A stretch of DNA of 64,000 nucleotides. It comes from Sclerodactyla briareus. Taxonomy: Eukaryota; Echinodermata; Holothuroidea; Dendrochirotida; Sclerodactylidae. The stretch lies in contig JAODTK010005794.1 in the NCBI GenBank assembly GCA_026419785.1, forward strand, positions 124,001 to 188,000. The letters run 5' to 3'. Positions within the stretch are counted from its first letter, which is position 1. Each line of letters begins with the position of its first letter. Positions 23,481 through 33,795 of this stretch are shown in pieces. A program made the translations under genes and the position numbers. The notes below the pieces were generated by a model. That model saw nothing but the letters and a program-made list of their open reading frames with translations, was not told the DNA's origin and did no database searches.

Positions 23481-24540
23481 CACTTGTCTGTCAATATCTC
23501 ACAAGTAATGCTATACATCCTCGCATGAATATTTGTAGGTACAGCTAACTGCGAGAACCACGAAATCTCAGACTATAATTGGCTCCACGGTCATCAATCA
23601 GGGGTGTAAGCTAGTCCTCAATTCCAGTAGATATATTTAGAAGATGGCACATCAAAAAAGAACATACACCAGGTGGAAAATGTGACAGATGTGGTAATGC
23701 CTGGAGTTCATCAACATCATAATCAATCCGGGGGGAAGGGCTGGCTCCCATCCCATCCCATTTCATCAGTTGCCAGAAAAGGGTCAATGTGAGGGGTGAG
23801 TAGTACACTACCGGTATTACCTTGGCAGCAGACGCCCTGCTGTACCAAAACTGGCAGTTGGTCGCTCAGCTTGACGGACGCAGTACTGGGGTCTGAAAAA
23901 CAATAAAATTACAAATGTTCATAAACAAAATGAGGTTTGTGTTAACTCGACTCACCAATCTACTGAACAATCTCAAATTAGGCTCGCATTCCCGATAATC
24001 AAAATGATTTATGTTCTTGAAATTGTTTATAGCCAAACATTCATAACTTTGAAGCTGATATTGGGTGGACGATGGGGAATTATTGTAGTTGTTTTTATAT
24101 TGCAAAGAGCGTCAGGAAGTCATTGACAAGTGATCATTATACCATTAAAAAAACTATGTTACCATTGCTATCCATTATTTTCCTAGTGAGAAGGTCAATA
24201 AAAGAAGATTTTGTTTTGGATTTGTTACACTAAAAGTATATAGAACCATTGCTGTTTGAGGTGTCTTAGAGCAAATTGGAGAACTTGATGCAATGGTAGA
24301 ACAAGCCTGAAAACAATAATCCATCACCACTGTATGAAGGTCATTCCAAAAATCTTTAAATAACATGGTGTGTTCCAGCTCTCTTGCTACAGTGACCAAC
24401 CCTGAACACATGAACAACATTCATGAAATAAACTATCGATGAAAGCTTATCAACAGGTAAAAAGTGATATATTAGTTATGCAGTCAGAGTTAGAAGGGCT
24501 GTGTTAAAAAAAAAAAACATGCCGACCAGTAACCAGTGAG
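23481..24540. other. Unassigned stretch
   Basis: No supported feature. It is A/T-rich from 23880 to 24500. Confidence 0.45.
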
Positions 24541-24730
24541 TGGGATTGTGTGACAATATTCCTGAATAATTTGACCTCCAAGTTTGGGGGGGGGGGGGGG
24601 GGAGATAGTAGGCGGGATGCGAGCAATGTATGTTTGACAGAACTGAGCAGTCTTTGTGTGGGAAAAGACTGTGATATATGTCATGCGGGGGGCAGCCTCC
24701 TAAAAAAAAAAAAAACACCCCCCAGTGGCT
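24541..24730. repeat. Homopolymer-rich segment
   Basis: A 17-base G-run (24586-24602) and, 100 bases on, an A-run followed by C-run (about 24702-24723) flank 'gcgggatgcg' text. It resembles the other G/C-tract elements of the window, but no inverted ends were found. Confidence 0.5.
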
Positions 24731-25562
24731 CCGGCCTGTGGCTCTTGAGATTGGCTGAACAGACAAACCATCAGCAGATTACCATACTATGCCAGCAATC
24801 GATTCAGCAAGGGAAGGATATTTTTTTGTAGGCAAAAATATCATTTATTAGTTGAAAAGATGCTCTTTCACTGCAAGAACGGTAGCCCGGTGTTGGAATT
24901 GGTGCGGCTTCGCATGGAGCCACTTTCGTCTGGCCGAGCAAGAAGTGGGTTTAAGTTTAATCTATCTCTCTCTATTTCAAATAAATGCAGGCCAATATTT
25001 ACCATCAAGTATTTCTGGTCTGTGCAGTAGCTCATCTATTTGTAGGCACCCGGGACGGATTACCAGATCCTCAGGAGATCACCTGACACTGGTACTCCAC
25101 TCAGGTCCTTGATGAAGCTCCATGGCTGCAAGAGGGAATGAGTGAAGACATCGGCCTATCAATCATGGACAGATTCCATGAGAGATTGATTAGGCCCTAC
25201 GAGATGCTCTATTTAGGTTGTGGTCTCCGAGGTATCTATGATGGATGTGTCGTTGCTCACATCTGGTGCTAACCAGTGATGATGGAGTAATCATCATCAC
25301 ATGGAGGATGAGTGACAGTTGTGCAGTCACCATGGTGATTTGACCTAAGCCTGGACACGTGTGTGAAAAATGTGAACTGGAGCTCCAATGCCCCAGAGCA
25401 GGAGTCAGTGTGAGCCAATGCCTGCTATGTTCGAACAGCGCCCCACGAACAGTAGTGTTATAGTGACATGTGTGAGTCGGGCGACCATGATTGGACATTT
25501 GTCAGAATATAGAATATGTTCCACGACAGCCTCCTCAAGTTCAAGCTATAACTAATCAAGCT
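24731..25562. other. Unassigned, one weak exon signal
   Basis: 'tctctctctatttcaaataaatgcag' gives a reasonable plus-strand acceptor at 24990, followed by 31 open codons to a TGA. Nothing else supports a gene here. Confidence 0.25.
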
Positions 25563-25755
25563 CTAGTTGCTCGTGATGTATACTTCATGGCATGATGGCG
25601 TTTTGCCAGACGCCAAATCGCCGGTCATATTTTTGAAGATTAGATATTCCTGTGCTTCCATAATGGATTGGCTGAGTTTATTATTAGCGTATTCTGAAAC
25701 AGTGGTAACACTCACTGAAGATGTTCCAGAATCTGAAGATGGCATACAATCATTA
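25563..25755 (-). CDS. Candidate 3'-terminal exon, minus strand
   Basis: Read on the minus strand, a pyrimidine-rich tract ending 'gttgcctccctag' precedes an open frame of 63 codons ending in TAG. The frame has a serine/threonine-rich start, then a helix-like segment rich in E, Q, S and A, and a polar C-terminus, which resembles a cytoplasmic tail more than random translation. The exon would start with the third base of a codon. The complementary strand is also open, which weakens the case. No domain recognised. It may belong with the minus-strand exons at 29.3 and 37.2 kb, but this is only inferred from strand. Confidence 0.35.
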
Positions 25756-25829
25756 CTAGGGAGGCAACGAAGGGCAAGCGTGGGGGGCCATATATGGTAG
25801 TAGAAAATTCGCAGATATAGAGTAAACAA

Positions 25830-26460
25830 ACTGAATGCATTTCACGATGTTTACACACAATAGTGTACCTCCTCACTTTGAGTTTGTGGTCTCTGATGGG
25901 ACTTTAAACAGGGCACACATATGCACGTTAATGTCCTCCCAGTTATTAATGCGCCCTGCGTCCAAACAAGGATGGGCTTGAAAGATATATTAAAGACAGA
26001 CCGACATATCTTGTTACTTAAGTAGGCTAGTGTTTGTAAGTTGGAACCTAGCCCCGGCAATTCCAACAATAACGGTTCTATACTGGATCGACACTGGTAT
26101 GTAGAATTTGGAGATAACCAATACATCATTGTTTTTGTTACAACCCACTTTTGGATCAGCCGCCCCCGCCCTATATCCATAGCTGGAACGGGAAAATGTC
26201 TTATTTCCACAGCTCCCCTGCAATTGAAGTATAATGTAAAGTAAGCAAACTGCATGTCACTGATAGAAATGCAATTGCTCCGTCCTACGCGTGTAGCTCG
26301 CTGGATCTTTTTTTATTTTTTCTAATGTGACAGAGAGGGGGTACACCAATAATGCCCAGCAACAAAAGGGGCAACCCACATAGCCAAAGACTAAGAAGGA
26401 AGAGGAGGACGAGAAAAAAGGAGGAAAGATACAGCCTATTTGGTGGGGGGGGAGGCTGCT
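25830..26460. other. Unassigned stretch
   Basis: Overlapping frames of 67-134 codons on both strands between 25851 and 26255 have no motif. No repeat recognised. Confidence 0.4.
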
Positions 26461-26464
26461 TCAT

Positions 26465-26671
26465 ATGGCGTCAATCCATCTTCAGAAGTGGGGGGGAATG
26501 ACAAAGTGGGGGGGGACATGACCAAAGTGGGGGGGGACATGACCAAAGTGGGGGGGGAACATAACCTCGCCGCCAAAGAAAATTACTGTGTTGAAAAATC
26601 AAAGTCAATGGGAGCATTCTCAACACTGTGGGGGGGAAACGTCCCCCATCCCCCCCAGGATTGACGCCCAT
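26465..26671. mobile_element. Small G-rich MITE with ATGGGCGTCAATCC ends
   Basis: The left end reads ATGGCGTCAATCC (26465-26477) and the right end reads GGATTGACGCCCAT (26658-26671), a 13-14 bp terminal inverted repeat. Inside are three near-identical direct copies of 'acatgaccaaagtgggggg' text (unit about 21-22 bp), then 'ccccca' tracts near the right end. Related ends ('atgggcgtc' or 'gacgcccat') lie beside G/C tracts at 46.25, 48.07, 52.75 and 56.58 kb. No target-site duplication is obvious. At 207 bp it has no coding capacity. Confidence 0.7.
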
Positions 26672-26749
26672 GCGCTGCTATTGCCTCCCACTGATAGAAT
26701 AGTCCATGGTAACGACTGTTACTTATTAGTCTCGATTACCCAACCCTCA

Positions 26750-26948
26750 GCAGCGACAGTTTGGTCAACAGGCATTCGTTTTAATATTGGCGAGCAGAGG
26801 AACTTGCCTAACCCTTGTGGGTCCCTGCTCCAAGCCCCCTCTTGTAGTGTCCAGCCGAGAAAGGCAACAGGTACCATTTTTAAAGTCTTAAACGCGTCTC
26901 CCGGTGGAAGCCGCGACCTATACAACTGTGCAACCACTCGGTTATAGA
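26750..26948 (-). mobile_element. Probable tRNA-derived SINE
   Basis: On the minus strand 'TAACCGAGTGGTTGCAC' (plus about 26925-26944) resembles a tRNA box A, and 'GGTCGCGGCTTCCACCGGG' stands where box B would be, degenerate. Downstream come 'TGGTACCTG' and 'GGGTTAGGCAAG' with 'TCCTCTGCTCGCC', reminiscent of the body of the SINE at 7.6 kb. Ends are not defined. Confidence 0.4.
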
Positions 26949-26960
26949 CATGGAAAGAAG

Positions 26961-29320
26961 ATGCATGGATGAGATGCCCACAGCAGTTCTTCACCTTGTT
27001 TATTCTACATGAATGTCACGTATGGAGGAAGATATTGAAGAGATAGCAAGAGGGATGCAAGTCCTCCCATGTATTAGCCCCTTAGGACAGGCAGGAATGC
27101 TGCAGGCATCCTCCATGGACGGGGGGGGGATATCTATATGGTTCGATAATCCTATAAGATAAACAGGTGCAGGACAAGAAGCCCACAATTGTTAATTTCA
27201 GCATGTGTGTGAAAAAGCAGACACTTTAATGGGAGATGTGGTTTGAGCCAACCACTCCCGTGGACTGTATGAGTAAGAAATGAGAGGGGTGGTGATGGAA
27301 TGGAGGATGGGAAATAGATAGTATCCCTTGTGGATTATTTGATTGGTGTATAGTAGGGATGCGGCAGGCAAGAGAAGGATCTTTAAGTTTTAATGATAAT
27401 CAATGCTATCACTGAAAATGATGAAATGGGCAAGAGATGTCAATGATGGTGGCAATAATAGGTTTGGGTAGGAACTGAGAGCTCACCTTCAAACTGAACT
27501 TCAAGGTGGTTATGACTTAGTAAGGAAACCAAAAGGCTCTAGGATGTTGGTATTGGCTTCCAACTATTTCGGTTGAAGAGTTGTGTAACAAGAAAGAAGA
27601 TTTATGTGCAGTTGCTAGAAGTGTTCAGTGTATAGTAAACACCAGTTTGAATGGTTACACTTAGTTTAATGTGAACATGTAAAGTATCACAGAAGCATGA
27701 CAGTGGCCTCCATTCCTACTTCTCACAAGCTATCCAATCCTCAGATCACAAATCCAAGTTAATAAAGTTCATTTCAGTTGGGATCTCCAGAAGAGCCTAG
27801 AGCCGTTGAAGTCAGCAAATCACAGCCATTCAGCAAATTAGGTTGAACCTAGTAACTGACACCTTAGTCAAAAATATACCAAAACAGTTTAGCAAGTGCA
27901 ATCATGTCAGTGTTATTTAGAATTCTTTTTGCTGGTATACTAAAGTACTTGCATAATAAATCAGTTTGGCCACATACAATTAAAAGGCGAACATTTCTGG
28001 AGGCAAAAGGCACTATTCCCTTTTGGCTTTGAAGCAGTTGCCTAAAATTACATGACTTTTCCAGGATTTGAAGAGCGCATCTTCTGTATCAAGTCCATGA
28101 GGTTTTTCAGGTGAGAGTGACACATCAAGAATGCAGAAACGACACACATGAAATGAGACGGTCTACGAGGTTAAGTGATGGTCCGTGACGCACCTATGCC
28201 ATTGTGACGAGCGTCATGACCGAAAGTGACAGTAGTAGTTACCCTGCATCATAAAAATTGTTTGGAAATTGACACTACAATGACGGCCACTCTTCCGCGT
28301 TGAGGGGGGTGGGGATCACATTGACAGCTGCATAACTACCTAACTCCTGAATGCCGAAGACCATCTGCTGAGCCTTGAAGCTATGTAAATATTGTAACTC
28401 GTATTCAGGGATATCGTATCAACAGAATCAGAGGCAGTGACCTTCCGTCAAGTCACATACTGGAACTATCATATCATCCGGACAACTACATGCTGAGCGT
28501 ATATATACAGTGCTATCACTTCCTTGTATATTGGTTGTGCCCCCATGACACAGCATTTTCATGGACCAAATAGTTCAAAGCCAAGACGAAAAATCTATCA
28601 ATAAGCCAGTCGAATGCTTAGCTGATGCGTTTATTGTCCCCCGGTGCTGGCATTGGTGACAAAATTTTGTACAGCTCGGACAATCCGCCACCGTATTTCA
28701 ATCTGAGTAACTGAGATCTTCGAGAAACTTCACGTTATGACTCCCGTGTTGCTTCAACAATAAATTTCAATCGGGCTCCACATCAAAGAAAACAAGGGTT
28801 GTTATTAGTTAGCAGTCCTTATGTACTCAGATAAGAAAACAAGAGAAATTCCGCCACAACATGTGATAACTGATCCACGTGTCTGTGTCATACTCACACG
28901 TTCGAGATTATACTATATGTGGTAACTGGCTTTAGGTAGAATGGAATAATCCTCATTAACTGTTAAGGTACGACGCGAAAGAGAGTGGTGTGATTGGGGG
29001 GCATCCTCCGAATTTCAGGCAGTATGGGGTGGTGATATATTACTGTTTATTCTGAAAGTTCTCATAGTTTGTTAGAGCCTAATCGTTTCCGGGCAATAAT
29101 TTGGACAGGATTCCTTGTATTTATTTGCTGGGAAACAAACTGGTTCTAACGAAGTTATCGCTTTTTCGGACTGCATAAGTCGGCGAGCTCAGGAGCCACC
29201 CACTAAAAACCTATGAGGGAGGACGGCACGTGAGAAAGTTGTCACAAATGTCAAATGAAGACAATGCCGTTGCTTGCAACTCCGAACTGGCTTATTGTGG
29301 CATCCCTTGTGGACTATTAC
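26961..29320. other. Unassigned, intron-like
   Basis: 2.4 kb with no recognised repeat and no frame above 65 codons with any support. It lies between minus-strand candidate exons and could be intron. Confidence 0.4.
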
Positions 29321-29510
29321 TCAGTGTTTGGCAGCATTGCTGGGCCTTCGCTGAGCTACAGGGTAGGGCAATGACAATCGGCCCTTGTAGACCTGGGGAC
29401 ATGAGTATTGGGGGGGTTCCCCTGGGCCAGGGTCTGCAGAATCACCCGAGCATGCTCCTGTGTTACCTCCGACCTGGACCTGGCCAGACATTCCGCTATA
29501 GCTCTTATGC
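29321..29510 (-). CDS. Candidate terminal exon, minus strand
   Basis: On the minus strand an acceptor 'ctttaactatctcccatag' precedes 63 codons to a TGA. The product is glycine/proline-rich, then has a PPQYSCPQVYKGRLSLPYP segment and a basic end (QRRPSNAAKH), a composition typical of a disordered proline-rich tail and hard to get by chance. Possible internal donors ('ccag|gtctac', 'gag|gtaaca') mean the exon could also be internal. It starts with the third base of a codon. The opposite strand is open as well, but its product is cysteine/leucine-rich and less protein-like. Gene identity unknown. Confidence 0.4.
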
Positions 29511-29523
29511 CTATGGGAGATAG

Positions 29524-30815
29524 TTAAAGACCGATGGTCATTGTAACGATTTGCTTTCCACCCTGGCGTAGGTGAAAAGGGGACACATCGAAACCCCACA
29601 CCCCGAATTTGGAGGTTCTAGCATGTTGCCAAATTTACTTTTGAGTAGTTTGAGGAATCTATGACATCACGGGGGAACGGTGTAAAGGCGGCTCATAGAC
29701 CCCACACAGAGAAAAAAAAAAATTTGCACTATGATAACAGAAAAATGGAAAAAAGGTATTCAATTAGAAATGAATGAGATTATTCTCCAGTTTTTTTGTG
29801 AACAATTTTGTAGGTTCCTATTCGAATCCCAATATACTTTGTTTATACAGACTTTCCAAAAGTACAGTTATACATTGACTTTGGATTATAGGGGACCTGC
29901 AATTCACCCCGTGTAACGCATGACGTCACACTTGAACAACCGGGAAGTTATGTCATGTATTCATTGTTTCATTTTGTTGAATAACTCAACATTTAGCAGG
30001 AGTCCTGTTGTCTTTCTCAAACCAAAGTACCCATCACCATATACCGTCACTACAGCAATCCTCTCTCAAAAACTAAATGCTTTTCAAAGTGTAAATAATG
30101 TGTGAATTTCAATGGAAACAAAGATTGTTTGCAGGTTGTGCAAGTATGCAAACATTGTATTATAGCATGATGGAATGCTTTTGGATCTTGCGCACTACAC
30201 ATGCACAAACTTCAAAGGACTGTAACTTTGTGACAGAAAGTCGTATGAGCTTCGGGTTTGGAGTGTCGCTTTCAGTTTTTCTCCAGCCAATACATCAGCC
30301 CCTTCATACTTCCTCCTGCAGTTGTCCTTTAATGGTGGTGAGTGCAGCATCATGTGAGTTATAGAAGAGGCACTGTGTAACTGTAAGAGGCGGCACAAGC
30401 GACTTGAATCATTGAACGTTAATCATTACCTCATTACGTTCCTGTCAATTGTACAACCGTTGAGTAGTCGACATTAACAGCCAGTATTCATGTTAACTAT
30501 TTGGGTTCCCCTGTCGGTGTGAGGTTTGTTTGATTTACATTTAATTCTATGGTTTCAGGAAGCCAAGTGAGGCTTATCAGGATTCCAGGCTGTATTAATC
30601 ACGGATGAGCAATGACGATAACTCGCTCACTCTTATTGACTAGTGCTCAAAGGAGGATCGAGGCAGGGGCTTAAATAATCTCGAAGTGCTCCGGGAAATG
30701 GCATTTTCACGACCCTAGGCAGTCGGTGGTCTCTAGGATCTGAAATAATTCTCAGAATCTGAAGAAGCAGAAGATTATTTAGGGAATAATGAACAGATAG
30801 AGTGGCATTGTTGCA
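29524..30815. other. Unassigned stretch
   Basis: Short frames on both strands (61-88 codons) lack splice or domain support. Confidence 0.4.
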
Positions 30816-30915
30816 GAATTAAAACCGGGATGACGTCATAATAGGAGGTTAAAAATCCCGAGGACGCAGTCGAGGGATTTTGCCTCCTATTATGACGTCA
30901 AACCGGTTTTAATTC
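30816..30915. mobile_element. 100-bp near-perfect foldback carrying two CRE sites
   Basis: Arms of about 44 bases, read inward from GAATTAAAACCGG, share TGACGTCATAATAGGAGG and then AAAATCCC, with about four mismatches or gaps. The central 8-12 bases ('gacgcag') form the loop. Each arm contains the perfect 8-bp palindrome TGACGTCA, the consensus CRE bound by CREB/ATF factors. The structure is that of a very short foldback or MITE, or of a strong cruciform/hairpin. No TSD is evident beyond the arms. Confidence 0.85.
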
Positions 30916-31597
30916 AGAAACAAAGACCCGAGTATCTGTTTATTTATTAGTCCTATTCATAAATATTTGATTATTCCTCGCAAAAAAGGGGGGAAATAAC
31001 AAGAACAGGCCTCCTTTATATATCATTTTATTCTCCCAAGACTGCTCAATCACAAAGGATGTCAAAACTCATAATGTAACACACCGGCATGGCGTGTTTG
31101 CCCAACAGTCGCCCTGAACAAAACATCTATAGAAACGTACGTTGCATGCTACGTGTACATGGACGAATGCCAGGCCGAGCAACAGTTCTAATTTTAGCAC
31201 TCGGAGTACATACATGTACAGTAGCCTTGTTCACAGAACACGCCAAGATCCAAGACTAGTAACTACCTTGATGAGTCGATCCGAATGATGCAGTGGATTC
31301 TGTTACGACCCATGTTGTGGTCGGGATTAATACGGAGAATTCATGTTATTTGGAAACAATGGAAAGGGTTAGTACAAATTTACAGGAACTTCGACATATC
31401 ACAATTCGTGGAAAATACATCCATCGTGTGATCGTAATTCGTAGCATGGTCGTGCCATGTGAAGGTTGTTTACGATGGTGTTTGCTAGCCGCGTAATATA
31501 GCCTACTGGTAATCCAACTTGCTGGTTATTTGCCATTTTTTTCGACCGCGTGCATTCATTTGACTGGAAGTGAGCTTTGCTTTCCCAATTCCTGCAG
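30916..31597. other. Unassigned stretch upstream of a gene-like block
   Basis: No exon is firmly visible. A 67-codon plus-strand frame at 31293-31496 has no splice support. Confidence 0.4.
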
Positions 31598-31905
31598 AGA
31601 GGAAGTTAGGAACTCTAGAACATGTTTTCCAAGCGGACTGGTTGTTGACGGAGATATATAAAAACTCCCTTCATTTCAAACTTCATGGCCGTGATCATCC
31701 AGGGAAATGCTACTCTAAGGCTATAGTAGCTTTTCCTGAATCATCGCGGATGAAATCAGAACCAGTCTCAGTTTCACAACCCATCCAGCTGTTCTCATCA
31801 TCCACCCCCGTGTTTTCTTCTTTCGACTTGGCATTATTGACTTCAGACTGCATGTACCATAATTCATATCTAGTGCGGAAAATGACACGAAAAGAATTTT
31901 CAATG
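31598..31905 (+). CDS. Candidate internal exon of an unidentified gene
   Basis: A strong acceptor ('gctttcccaattcctgcag') opens a 308-base exon with no stop, ending at a donor 'tcaatg|gtaaataa'. The product starts with a structured-looking segment (KLGTLEHVFQADWLLTEIY), then a basic stretch, then a serine/proline-rich segment and a lysine/arginine-rich end. The exon enters after the first base of a codon and leaves in phase 0. The minus strand over 31710-31850 is also open and acidic, so a minus-strand terminal exon is the alternative. The splice signals and the gene end 0.9 kb downstream on the plus strand favour plus. No family recognised. Confidence 0.42.
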
Positions 31906-32266
31906 GTAAATAATTCTACCTTGGGCCTAATCCTTCGTGTCAAATGAAAGGTGATAAAACTCTGAGAAGTTTCGTTAAATATGGTGTTAGATTACTTAAC
32001 GATTCAGGCAGGAACGCAATGCGTACAAACGCCCGATATCTCCCTACCGTTAGTACGTAGTGCAACTTGGAGTTCTTGAACACATTGAAAACTTTTCACA
32101 GGTTCTGTTGATTTCCTCTTGAAGTTTTTCTCCCAAACATACTTGTGTCGCCTCTAGCCGGTGTTTAGTAACTGGAATTATACCCGGTTATAATTCACTT
32201 TCACACACTAAACTTAAATACATAGGTCACGTGGTATTTATGAATGTCCAACATGATTGCTCATAG

Positions 32267-32391
32267 CCGACCAGTAATGCTTGATGTTGATATTCCAAAA
32301 CAAACCGCAGAAACTGACAAGTCCAATGCAACTCAAACTCAAACCGTTTGCTTGCGAAGTATCTCGCAGTTTTTCTCCACTCTAGGAGTAG
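32267..32391 (+). CDS. Candidate exon or part of terminal exon
   Basis: The frame opened by ATG at 32244 continues to a TAG at 32532. Its first half is polar and threonine/glutamine-rich (QTAETDKSNATQTQT). Possible acceptors are 'gctcatag' at 32266 and 'ccgaccag' at 32274. Possible donors are 'tag|gtaaaa' at 32391 and 'gga|gtaggt' at 32387. Only the 32387 donor keeps phase 0 for the open reading of the next exon. Alternatively there is no intron here, and the TAG at 32532 is an assembly error within one long terminal exon, because the frame before and after the TAG is the same. Phase does not match the exon ending at 31905, so an exon is missing or a boundary is wrong. Confidence 0.35.
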
Positions 32392-32534
32392 GTAAAATAC
32401 CCCAGTACAGTACTAGACCTGTTGAGACTATGAATCTACCTACCATAGCTCTCACAGATGGTTCTTTATATTTCCTCCCAGCAGCTGCCACACACAGCAT
32501 TACTTCAAGGCCTCGGCTTTGTCTTCCTCCTTAG

Positions 32535-32771
32535 CCTGCTTCAAACCGAGGATCTGCAGAACTGGTCAGGACTCCTCCACCTCGAGAAACTCATCTAAGA
32601 CCTGTGCCTGTGGATGACAGATATATTGGTTGGAACTTAGTTTTAAATGCATCGAAGGAAACACAAAGCCCGATATTAGCAAAGGGCTTCATACCAAAAC
32701 AATCTATGTGGAACAAACATCCTTTAAAAAATATTAAAAAAACTCAGCAGCGAGACTATTCTGGTTTTTGA
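32535..32771 (+). CDS. Candidate terminal coding exon
   Basis: Directly after the acceptor-like 'tttgtcttcctccttag', 78 codons run open to a TGA at 32769-32771. The product is proline-rich at first (RTPPPRETHLRPVPVDD), has a YIGWNLVLNAS segment, and ends in a strongly basic tail with repeated K before a short DYSGF end. An AATAAA follows 158 bases after the stop, then GT-rich text, so this is a coherent 3' gene end. No known family recognised, and the text looks like a disordered C-terminus. This is the best-supported gene end in the window. Confidence 0.5.
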   Translation, partial: PASNRGSAELVRTPPPRETHLRPVPVDDRYIGWNLVLNASKETQSPILAKGFIPKQSMWNKHPLKNIKKTQQRDYSGF

Positions 32772-32928
32772 GAAAAAAAGAAAAAAAATCCATTTGCAAA
32801 ACACTTTTTCTGTCACTGGTCCCTGAGGGCAATCACTATTTCCAAACTCCAAGTCAGATGCATAGGCTCCTTGTAATTGCTGCCATGCATGATTCAGTGG
32901 CAATCCAATTTTAGTTACCTAGAAACCT

Positions 32929-32934
32929 AATAAA
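32929..32934 (+). terminator. Polyadenylation signal AATAAA
   Basis: AATAAA sits 158 bases after the stop at 32769-32771 and is followed at 32941-32964 by 'ggtctgttctttgaggtttt', a GT-rich downstream element. Cleavage would fall near 32950. Confidence 0.5.
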
Positions 32935-32964
32935 CAAACTGGTCTGTTCTTTGAGGTTTTTCTC

Positions 32965-33654
32965 AGAGCATTAACATGTATGTAGTAGCAACTCCAGAAA
33001 CTATTTCCATAGTTTAACAACCACAACAACTTTGAACATGTTTTGAGAATATCTAAAGACGTTTTTATTCCCTTGAACTGTTGCAGTTTGCGAGCTTTAT
33101 AGCACTGCGATCTTCAATGGAGGCAGGCTCAAATTAAATATCTTAGTAAATATATATTAACGATCAACGGGCAATAATGCGAATTTGGGGGGGGGAAAAT
33201 TTTGGGGTTGGGGTAGTGGTTCTAATATGTTCTCTTTCCACCTGTGTGTTATTTTGAAGGAAATCTGTTAGACCATTGACCTCTAAACAACTACCGAAGT
33301 ATTTCTGCAGACCACAATACCTCATTTATAAATCCATTTATAGCCTAGTCTGGTTTCTTAGTAGTTGGGACCATATCTTAGTTAAGCTATTGTCATGTTG
33401 TGTTTCCTCCTTCGGGATCCAGAGAGCTTAAGCTGCCTCTGGATGAACTCGCTGGGCCTCCTGGGCTAGACACGCTTCTTCTCAGGGAAACTAACTGTCC
33501 ATAATTGTAAATTAATAATGTTCTCCCATATGAATAAAACTCAGTGGAGACGAAAGGGAGTCCGTGGACTTTGTAACGTTTATTGATTCTTCCGAATCCA
33601 AAAATTCATTGTTCCGTAATAACTTGAGAAAGTCTCCGACATATTAATCTGGTA
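32965..33654. other. Unassigned stretch
   Basis: Probably intergenic. A G-run lies at about 33187-33196. A segment from 33395 to 33600 with AATAAA at about 33535 was considered as a solo LTR and not called. Confidence 0.4.
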
Positions 33655-33795
33655 GTCTCCTAACTGAACTCTCTACCTAACTCTCTACCCGACTTCAGTC
33701 CACTCGACTGACTCTACTCCCCTCCCAAATTCAATCCCACTTGACTGCTCTACTGACTGATCCTCCTGTCCCTCCTTGACCGACCCTCCTGTCCG
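33655..33795. repeat. Pyrimidine-rich degenerate short repeat
   Basis: Imprecise repetition of 'actctctacc', 'ctcgactgact', 'gatcctcctgtcc' and 'gaccgaccctcctgtcc', almost free of A/G runs on this strand. Confidence 0.6.

Noticed and set aside
26440..26664. Glycine-rich repeat protein (VGGDMTK repeats)
   Set aside because: It is the in-frame reading of the G-tract direct repeats of a MITE; no splice or start context.
30098..30398. Overlapping plus and minus ORFs as exons
   Set aside because: Weak acceptor on the minus strand, no donor or stop context, and both strands equally open.
33395..33660. Possible solo LTR (TGTTGTGTTTCC start, AATAAA, downstream GT-rich text)
   Set aside because: No matching partner LTR, no primer binding site, no target-site duplication and no gag/pol text nearby.
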